Source of the DNA: Planctomycetota bacterium
GTDB taxonomy: Bacteria > Planctomycetota > Planctomycetia > Pirellulales > Pirellulaceae
DNA length: 13,189 nt
Assembly (NCBI GenBank): GCA_024274855.1
Contig: JAJSAJ010000561.1
Span: forward strand, 1-13,189
Reading direction: 5' to 3'
Positions 7,875 through 13,189 of this stretch are shown in pieces; the stretch's first letter is position 1, and every line of letters starts with the position of its first letter. A model generated the notes under the pieces. The model was not told where the DNA came from. It saw only the letters and a program-made list of their open reading frames with translations, and ran no database searches. The translations under genes and the position numbers were made by a program.

Positions 7875-7890
7875 GCCGCCCATTGGCGGC
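7875..7890 (+). terminator. Hairpin downstream of csrA, possible terminator
   Basis: GCCGCC (7875-7880) pairs perfectly with GGCGGC (7885-7890) around a CATT tetraloop, 112 nt after the csrA stop. There is no T tract after it (TCCTCAC), so it is not a standard intrinsic terminator. It may protect the transcript 3' end or simply be a chance GC palindrome. Confidence 0.3.
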
Positions 7891-8194
7891 TCCTCACACT
7901 CGCTCAGCCCTGGGTGTCATGCACGGCATTGTCGCGTGCGGCAAACAGGCGCGTCTGGTCTCGAGCGTGCCCCATCCGTGCCATGTCCGATCCGTTCGCC
8001 CGGCAACGTTTGATGGCTTCCATGGGTTTCTGATTATCGTACGCCCGTAATCAAGAGCGGCCTGGCCTCGAAAACCACCTCGGATTCTTGGCAAATTGGG
8101 TTTATTCGATTTCCCGTATCTGTTTTGCACTCTCCCAATACCGGGCCGTTGCAAGACGCACCGTATCGGCCCCGCTTCTTCTACTCCTCCTCCG

Positions 8195-8323
8195 GCCAGC
8201 TAAAGCAGACGCTTCTTTTCGGAACGCGGTGTGGAGTGCCGGTGCAGGTAGGTTTAACTGCGGGACTGCTCCGCCAGCTAAAGCAGGCGGCTTCTGGAGT
8301 GCACTTCTGAATGCTGCCGGCAC
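8195..8323. repeat. REP-like duplicated palindrome with nested inverted repeats
   Basis: The 14-mer GCCAGCTAAAGCAG occurs at 8195-8208 and again at 8273-8286, 78 bp apart, each followed by a CG/CGG and CTTCT. The second copy is a near-perfect palindrome at 8271-8290: CCGCC with GGCGG and GCT with AGC around AA, with one A-A mismatch. It is nested inside a wider pair, GTGCCGG (8236-8242) with CCGGCAC (8317-8323). This organisation suggests a REP/BIME-type intergenic repeat family, which I would expect elsewhere in the genome. Both strands are open here and give PPAKAGG or PPALAGG, an effect of the palindrome rather than coding. Confidence 0.6.
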
Positions 8324-8734
8324 GTCCGGGTTCGGTCTGCCCACATTCATGTCGTAACGATTAGGTCGTCAATTGGGCAGGACAGCGAAACCACGTCTCC
8401 TTACCCGCTGTCACTTCCCATCACACATTAACGCGGTCTCATCATGATCAGGCCAACACGCCATTGGTTGAGAAAAAAGGCGACGCCGAGTCTACCATCG
8501 GTGGCCCGTGCCTCGTTTGAACCTCCTTCTCATCGTCGCATTCATTTCACCGAGTATGCCTCGGACAAATGGGTGGAAACTCTATCCCCTTGCAGTACGC
8601 CTAGGTTTTTCTTCGGTTTCCAATATTTTGGTACAACGCTGCCGTCAAAATCCATATCCCCGATACCTCGCACCTAACCGATACACTCTACTCGCCTTTA
8701 CTGCCGACAGACGGGGCAAATCTTTCATATTGCC

Positions 8735-8762
8735 TAAAGTGATCATATTATCAAGACGATGT
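8735..8762 (+). promoter_or_regulatory. Candidate sigma-28 (FliA) promoter for flagellin
   Basis: TAAAGTGA (8735-8742) matches the sigma-28 -35 element TAAAGTTT at 6 of 8 positions, and GACGATGT (8755-8762) matches the -10 element GCCGATAA at 5 of 8 including the CGAT core. The spacing is one nucleotide longer than the E. coli optimum (12 instead of 11). The intervening DNA is AT-rich. It is upstream of flagellin, the classic sigma-28 target, and would give a leader of about 205 nt. Confidence 0.55.
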
Positions 8763-8871
8763 TTGCTGTAGACGCTGTAAGCTTTGGGTCGGAAGGGCAA
8801 AAAAATCCTCGGAGACCGTCACGGGCGTTTTGCAGATGCAATAGTTACAGGTGAAAGGGCTGCGTTACGAC

Positions 8872-8927
8872 GCGGGGCCGATGCCCAGCGAGCATGCAGC
8901 CATGCCAATTCGGAGCCCTCCCTGCAT
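8872..8927 (+). promoter_or_regulatory. Two leader hairpins upstream of flagellin
   Basis: Hairpin 1 (8872-8889): GC plus GGGC pair with GCCC plus GC around a CGAT loop, with one G-A mismatch. Hairpin 2 (8894-8927): ATGCAG pairs with CTGCAT, its 22-nt loop carrying CGGAG with GGA at 8912-8914. They lie 50-105 nt before the start codon in the inferred 5' leader. They are plausible CsrA/FliW control elements, but the Shine-Dalgarno itself (AAGGGGTG, 8963-8970, 7 nt before ATG 8978) contains no GGA and is not evidently enclosed in a hairpin. Confidence 0.35.
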
Positions 8928-8977
8928 CCGAATCGACTAAATTGGAAAACTTTTCAACGAGTAAGGGGTGAACTGGC

Positions 8978-11011
8978 ATGACCCGCATTAACACGAACGT
9001 AAGCTCATTAATCGCTCAGAACACATTGAGTCGCAACTCTGAGGACCTGCAAACTGCCCTGACACGGCTGAGCACGGGTCTGCGAATCAACGTCGGCAAA
9101 GACGATCCGGCCGGCTTGATCGCGAGCGAAGCCCTGCGAAGCGATATGACGAGCATTAAGAAAGCTATTACTAACAGCGAACGCGCGAATCAAGTGATCG
9201 CGACTGCTGACAGCGCCTTGGGGCAGGTCAGCAATCTACTGAACGACATCCGAGGCCTGGTTGTCGAGGCGGCAAACACCGGCTCGCTAAGCGAGGACCA
9301 GATTGCAGCCAACCAGTTGCAAGTCGACTCGTCGCTCGAGGCGATCAACCGAATCGCTCAGACGACGACATTCCAGGGCCGACGGCTTCTGGACGGTAGC
9401 CTTGATTTCACGACGACGATTGGATCGGTATCGACGGTTGTCGATTCGCAGGTCGACCAGGCGAACTTGGGGACCCTTGGCTCAGTCGCGGTTGACATTG
9501 ACATTTCAGCAGCGGCAACGAAGGCCGAGATTACAAACACTGCCGGATTCTCGGCGAGTGCCAACGCGAATGCAACTCTTAGCTTTGCAGCAGGTGCCAC
9601 GTTCACCACGGCGGCGGGTGAAGTGATTGACATCGACGCGACATCTTTAAGTGCCACGGAAGACGGCGTGACAGTCCATTTCGTCGACAGCAATGTTGCC
9701 ACATCGGCAGCCTATACATCCGGTTCGCAACTGACGATCACTGGCGACTTTTCCGCGGCCGGTGCAGGTGTCACGGCTCAGGATGTGATCGACGCGGTCA
9801 ACACGCTTAGCGATTTCGGAGCAACGTTGGCTTCTGGAACGGCCACCAACGCTTTTGTGGCGGCGGACGCAGTCGACACAACGACAGCTCGTGACGAAAT
9901 CACGATCACGGCGGCGACCGCCGGGGCCGACTTCAACGGCGTCTCCGTTCAGGTCGAATCGGGTGCAGCTAATGGCGCATCCTACGATGCCGAGCAAAAA
10001 GTCATCACGGTCACGATCAATAGCGCGGCCGCACACACGGCCACGGCGGTCGCCACGGCGATCACCAGCGATCTGACCGATTTTTCAGCTGCGGTCACGA
10101 CCACGGGTTCGACGCGTATTACGGCGTCGACGCCTGACGTCGATGCGACGGCGAACACTGACAATACCGGCGGAAACGTACTGAACGATGACTTGGTCAT
10201 CGCAATCGGTGGCGAGACTGGCCGTGAGGTGTTCAACTTCGAAGCGGGGGCGTCCGTCAATCAGATCACGGCAGCCATTAACCTGGTTTCCGATGCGACC
10301 GGTGTTGCCGCATCCCAATCATCCGGCACATTGACGCTGAACTCGACCAATTATGGCTCCAATGCCATTATTGACGCCGAAGTGATCAGCGAAGGCGCAT
10401 CCGGTACGTTCGCGTCCGGCTTGAGTGCCATCCGAGCGGAAGGGACCGACGTTCAGGCGACGGTCAATGGAATCAGCGCGGACGGTGACGGCAACACGTT
10501 CAGTATCAACACCGTTTCGCTCGACTTGGCGATTACCGTCGCCGATGGTGATTCGACCAACTTCACCTTCGATATTACGGGGGGTGGTGCCTTGTTCCAA
10601 CTGGGCCCTGACGTTGTCACCAACCAGCAGGCACGCTTGGGCATCCAGAGTATGAACACGGCGAAGCTGGGCGGTCCGAGCGGCAAACTGTACGAATTAG
10701 CTTCCGGGGGAGATAAAGCCCTCGCAACCGACCCGAACAGTGCATTCCGCGTGGTCGACGAAGTGATCAGTCAAGTCGCCATGTTGCGTGGTCGACTCGG
10801 TGCATTCCAGCGCACCACGCTCGACACGAACATTGCTTCTCTGAATGATACGTTGATCAATCTGACCGATGCGGAAAGCTCGATCCGAGACGCGGACTTC
10901 GCGGCCGAATCGTCGAACCTAACGCGAGCTCAGATTCTAGTTCAGTCCGGAACATCGGTCTTGGCAATGGCCAACAGCAATCCGCAAAACGTGTTGGCAC
11001 TGCTGCGATAA
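8978..11011 (+). CDS. fliC: Flagellin, filament subunit (677 aa)
   Basis: The filament protein, exported unfolded and polymerised beneath the FliD cap. Residues 1-145 are the D0/D1 N-terminal helices with INTNVSSLIAQNTL, LSTGLRINVGKDDPAGLIAS and TTFQGRRLLDGS. Residues about 585-677 are the C-terminal D1/D0 helices with RGRLGAFQRTTLDTNIASL, DAESSIRDADFAAESSNLTR and a final NPQNVLALLR. The end is Arg rather than the common LLG/LLR-type variation, not exceptional. The central variable part (about 150-580) is Ala/Thr/Asp-rich with two copies of a module shared with FlgL, a flagellin-IN-like region (about 400-475) and a QLGPDVVTNQQARLGIQSMN block before the C-terminal helices. There is no Cys or Trp. 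AAGGGGTG 7 nt before the ATG is a strong ribosome site. The gene is monocistronic between its own promoter and a terminator. Confidence 0.97.
   Translation: MTRINTNVSSLIAQNTLSRNSEDLQTALTRLSTGLRINVGKDDPAGLIASEALRSDMTSIKKAITNSERANQVIATADSALGQVSNLLNDIRGLVVEAANTGSLSEDQIAANQLQVDSSLEAINRIAQTTTFQGRRLLDGSLDFTTTIGSVSTVVDSQVDQANLGTLGSVAVDIDISAAATKAEITNTAGFSASANANATLSFAAGATFTTAAGEVIDIDATSLSATEDGVTVHFVDSNVATSAAYTSGSQLTITGDFSAAGAGVTAQDVIDAVNTLSDFGATLASGTATNAFVAADAVDTTTARDEITITAATAGADFNGVSVQVESGAANGASYDAEQKVITVTINSAAAHTATAVATAITSDLTDFSAAVTTTGSTRITASTPDVDATANTDNTGGNVLNDDLVIAIGGETGREVFNFEAGASVNQITAAINLVSDATGVAASQSSGTLTLNSTNYGSNAIIDAEVISEGASGTFASGLSAIRAEGTDVQATVNGISADGDGNTFSINTVSLDLAITVADGDSTNFTFDITGGGALFQLGPDVVTNQQARLGIQSMNTAKLGGPSGKLYELASGGDKALATDPNSAFRVVDEVISQVAMLRGRLGAFQRTTLDTNIASLNDTLINLTDAESSIRDADFAAESSNLTRAQILVQSGTSVLAMANSNPQNVLALLR
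9608..10096 (+). repeat. Tandem modules in the flagellin centre, related to FlgL
   Basis: Residues about 211-285 and 305-373 of flagellin share a layout: a strand ending in DGVTVHFVDSN or NGVSVQVESG, a short linker, a strand (LTITGDF or VITVTIN), then a helix ending in VNTLSDFGATL or ITSDLTDFSAAV. The second copy aligns with the FlgL type B module (MNNVQIELINS, TLTIDVD, VVTALNNAG). Boundaries are by eye and the first copy is more diverged. Confidence 0.6.
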
Positions 11012-11028
11012 CCGTTCACGCTACGGTT
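11010..11028 (+). other. Small hairpin overlapping the flagellin stop codon
   Basis: AACCGT (11010-11015) pairs perfectly with ACGGTT (11023-11028) around a 7-nt loop. It lies directly at the stop codon and just ahead of the main terminator, and may stabilise the message 3' end. Confidence 0.35.
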
Positions 11029-11046
11029 CGCTAAGAAATAGCACAC

Positions 11047-11087
11047 GGCCGGTTCGGGCATTGACCACTCGAACCGGCCCTTTGTTT
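11047..11087 (+). terminator. Strong intrinsic terminator after flagellin
   Basis: A 10-bp perfect stem, GGCCGGTTCG (11047-11056) with CGAACCGGCC (11070-11079), 13-nt loop, followed by CTTTGTTT (11080-11087). This is a textbook Rho-independent terminator and separates flagellin from fliD. fliD therefore needs its own promoter or readthrough. Confidence 0.9.
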
Positions 11088-11171
11088 AACTCGACAGTCA
11101 CTTCGACCAAACATGGGGCCTGCCTGGTGCTCATTGCCCGACAAGCCGCCTATACGCCGAATAACCGGGTT

Positions 11172-11190
11172 TTCGTCAAACCTTCGTCAA
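11172..11190. repeat. Direct repeat TTCGTCAA upstream of fliD
   Basis: TTCGTCAA occurs at 11172-11179 and 11183-11190, offset by 11 bp (one helical turn), and a further TTCG starts at 11193. It lies about 80 bp before the fliD start, in the region where its promoter should be. It could be an operator. No convincing sigma-28, sigma-54 or sigma-70 promoter was recognised in 11088-11267. Confidence 0.3.
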
Positions 11191-11267
11191 CTTTCGCTCT
11201 TTAACTGGTCGAAGAAAAACAGAGCACATTGCATTCCGCGCCCGGCGGACGGCTTAAGGTAACGAGA

Positions 11268-13189
11268 ATGGGACGAATTCAATCTTCCATCGGTTTAGTC
11301 AGCGGCATACCGATCACCGACACGGTCGATCAGCTGATCGCGTTGGCGGCAAAACCTCGCGACTTGCTGCAAGCACGCACGGCCGATTTAAAGAACCAGC
11401 AGGTGGCAATCGGTGAATTGACCGCATTGACCATAGCAATGCAAATGTCTGTTAATTCGCTGGCGGAATCGTCCGTTTTCCAGCAGCGCTCGGTTTCATC
11501 AAGTAACGACAGCCTGATCGCCGCCACCGTGACCGGCGACCCGACCCCCGGAACGTATCACTTCACACCGGTACGCGTCGCGCAGAACCACCAGATGATC
11601 AGCCAGGGTGTGGCCGGTCTGGACGAGCCGCTTGGTGGGGGTGAAATCGACCTCCGGTTCGGAGGATTCCTCGACAAGAGCATGGATCTATCGCTTCTAA
11701 ACGGTGGGCTCGGCGTTCAGCGAGGCAAAATCCGAATCACGGATCGCAGCGGAGCAAGCGAGGTGATTGACCTGCGTTATGCGGCGACCATCGACGACGT
11801 AACCCAGGCAATCAACAACAGTGAGAAGATCAACGTTTGGGCCGAGGCGGACGGGGACGCGATCCGATTAACCGATCGGACTAGCCAAAGCGAGGCGAAC
11901 CTTAGGGTTCAGGAGATTGGATTCGGTACAACGGCCGCCGACTTGGGGCTGGCGGATATCAATGTGGCCGCCAACCAGGCAACCGGGCGAGATCTGGTTC
12001 AACTGTTCCCAGAACTGCGAGTCGAGCGGTTGAACGACGGGAATGGACTTAGCATTCGCGACGAATTGCCCGATCTGGAATTTACATTTCGAGATGGAAG
12101 TGCTGCGTTACAGATCGATTTCACCCGCAGCGATATTGTGACGATGGGCGATCTACTCGATGCAATAAATGCCGCCGATCCGGCTCGTCTGCAAGCCGGA
12201 TTGAGTTCCAATGGCGATCAAATCGTCTTGACTGACTTGACAAGTGATGCGGGGGGGACGTTTTCCGTCTCAAGCCCGCTGGGCGGCACGCTTGCCGAAG
12301 ATCTGCGACTGACCGCCGCGGCCGTTGGTGACACGATCACAAGCCACCGGTTGTTGAGTGGCCTTGAAGGCGTATTACTTACCAGCCTATCGGGCGGTAA
12401 TGGTCTGGGACCACTGGGCCAGCTTACCCTGACCGACCGCAGTGGCACATCACAGACCGTCGACCTCTCGACCGCCGAGACTCTCGATGACATCCTGAAT
12501 GCGATCAACGGCGCAACGACCGCAATCACCGCCCAAATAAACACTGCCAGAAACGGGATCGAGCTGATCGACACCAGTGGGGGCAGCGTCAGCAACTTCA
12601 TCGTGGCCAACGCCGATGTGACCAATTCGGCCGACCAGTTGGGCATAACCACGGACTCGACCGGCACACGCATCAACAGCGGATCGCTTGACCTGCAGGT
12701 CGTCCACGAAAACTTTCAGTTGGCCAAGCTGAATCAAGGCAAGGGAGTCAGTTTGGGATCGATCCTCGTCACCGATTCAGCTGGGCAATCTAGTGGTATC
12801 AATCTGGCCACACTCGAAGCCGAAACGGTCGGAGACGTCTTACAAGCCATCAACGGACTTGGAATCGGTGTTGAAGCCAAGATCAACAGCACGGGTGACG
12901 GAATCATGCTGGTCGATACGGCCGGTGGCTCGGGAACATTGACCGTCGAGGAAGGCGGCAACGGCACAACAGCAGCTGACTTGCGGATTCTTGGTGAAGC
13001 GACAGTACAAGATATCGATGGCACACCAACACAAGTGATCGATGGGGCAACTACCGTTAAGCTCCAACTCGGCGCCGATGACACCTTGCAGGACCTGGTC
13101 GACAAGATCAACGAACTCGACATGGGTATCCGGGCCAGCATTTTCGACTCCGGAACCGAAGTGGCTCCGTACCGACTGTCCCTGGTCAG
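11268..13189 (+). CDS. fliD: Filament cap protein FliD, 3'-truncated by the window
   Basis: FliD caps the growing filament and folds arriving flagellin. The frame is open from ATG 11268 to the window end, giving 640 complete codons; the C-terminal coiled coil lies beyond. TTAAGG ends 8 nt before the ATG, a good ribosome site. Residues 1-110 match the FliD N-terminal region: IGLVSGIPITDTVDQLIALA (family GLDIESLISKLM), a Leu/Gln-rich helix, SSVFQQRSVSSSNDSLIAAT, and GTYHFTPVRVAQNHQM (family GTY.I.V..LA..h). Residues about 143-576 hold at least four flagellin-IN-like modules. With 640 residues before any C-terminal domain it already exceeds E. coli FliD (468 aa). No cysteine is present in the visible part. 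It follows the flagellin terminator. Confidence 0.92.
   Translation, partial: MGRIQSSIGLVSGIPITDTVDQLIALAAKPRDLLQARTADLKNQQVAIGELTALTIAMQMSVNSLAESSVFQQRSVSSSNDSLIAATVTGDPTPGTYHFTPVRVAQNHQMISQGVAGLDEPLGGGEIDLRFGGFLDKSMDLSLLNGGLGVQRGKIRITDRSGASEVIDLRYAATIDDVTQAINNSEKINVWAEADGDAIRLTDRTSQSEANLRVQEIGFGTTAADLGLADINVAANQATGRDLVQLFPELRVERLNDGNGLSIRDELPDLEFTFRDGSAALQIDFTRSDIVTMGDLLDAINAADPARLQAGLSSNGDQIVLTDLTSDAGGTFSVSSPLGGTLAEDLRLTAAAVGDTITSHRLLSGLEGVLLTSLSGGNGLGPLGQLTLTDRSGTSQTVDLSTAETLDDILNAINGATTAITAQINTARNGIELIDTSGGSVSNFIVANADVTNSADQLGITTDSTGTRINSGSLDLQVVHENFQLAKLNQGKGVSLGSILVTDSAGQSSGINLATLEAETVGDVLQAINGLGIGVEAKINSTGDGIMLVDTAGGSGTLTVEEGGNGTTAADLRILGEATVQDIDGTPTQVIDGATTVKLQLGADDTLQDLVDKINELDMGIRASIFDSGTEVAPYRLSLV
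11694..12995 (+). repeat. Four tandem flagellin-IN-like modules in FliD
   Basis: Modules at about residues 143-230, 252-350, 371-460 and 484-576 share the pattern: L-x-x-L/G-N/S-x-G-x-G, then GKIRITDRSG, QLTLTDRSG or SILVTDSAG, then a DL strand, a helix of the type ATIDDVTQAIN, ETLDDILNAIN or ETVGDVLQAIN, a strand ending in GIxLxDT, and an ending TTAADLGL or similar. The second copy is the most diverged. The same pattern appears in the type A modules of FlgL. A fifth copy may be starting near residue 592 (VKLQLGADDTLQDLVDKIN). Confidence 0.75.

Larger units (their letters stand above)
7764..8734. other. Non-coding stretch between csrA and the flagellin promoter
   Basis: About 970 bp with no convincing gene on either strand. 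Open frames exist but have no family resemblance, no good ribosome sites, and Arg/Pro/Ser-rich compositions typical of translated non-coding DNA. What it holds is a GC-rich hairpin close after csrA, a duplicated REP-like palindrome near 8195-8323, and increasingly AT-rich sequence from about 8580 toward the flagellin promoter. It could be the remnant of a lost gene, but no recognisable remnant protein was seen. Confidence 0.6.

Noticed and set aside
6846..7883. 345-aa open frame on the minus strand across fliW and csrA
   Set aside because: It lies antisense to two clearly recognised genes, is rich in Arg/Ser/Asp without family resemblance, and has no ribosome site.
7894..8154. 86-aa minus-strand open frame after csrA
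   Set aside because: Arg/Pro-rich composition, no recognisable domain, no ribosome site; treated as non-coding.
8088..8357. Open frames on both strands through the REP-like repeat (plus 8088-8357, minus 8102-8350)
   Set aside because: Both are opened by the palindrome (PPAKAGG and PPALAGG); no ribosome site and no family resemblance.
8444..8771. Short plus-strand open frames of 77 and 87 aa before flagellin
   Set aside because: They overlap each other and the inferred promoter, with no domain or ribosome site.

Overview
The window is a late flagellar gene cluster, all genes on the + strand, most likely from a planctomycete (Pirellulaceae / Rhodopirellula-like). I infer this from the style of the proteins (long Ala/Thr/Asp-rich flagellin and hook-associated proteins, GKDDPAGL in the flagellin), moderate GC with loose spacing between genes, and a palindromic intergenic repeat. 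The species cannot be fixed from the sequence alone. Genus-level statements come from memory, not from a search.

Layout: (1) 1-833, the C-terminal three quarters of the P-ring protein FlgI, cut by the window edge, then a 233-bp gap with a probable terminator. (2) 1067-6749, a structural block: a rod-binding FlgJ-type protein without a muramidase domain, the export chaperone FlgN, hook-associated protein FlgK, and a very long (1006 aa) FlgL-type junction protein. (3) 6909-7763, the regulatory pair fliW and csrA. (4) 7764-8977, a 1.2-kb non-coding stretch with hairpins, a REP-like repeated palindrome, a plausible sigma-28 (FliA) promoter and a structured leader about 200 nt long. (5) 8978-11011, flagellin (677 aa), closed by a strong intrinsic terminator. 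(6) 11268-13189, the N-terminal 640 residues of the filament cap FliD, which runs off the window.

How the genes work together: FlgN holds FlgK and FlgL for export. FlgK and FlgL form the hook-filament junction, FliC polymerises beyond them under the FliD cap, and FliW and CsrA couple flagellin translation to export. The csrA leader itself carries a small hairpin that presents the Shine-Dalgarno AAGGA in its loop, the expected form of a CsrA autoregulatory site.

The least ordinary aspects are the module architecture of the exported proteins and the absence of cysteine from them. A roughly 90-residue module recurs three times in FlgL and at least four times in FliD. A second module of about 70 residues is shared between FlgL and the flagellin. 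I see no mobile element, CRISPR array, RNA gene or defence system.
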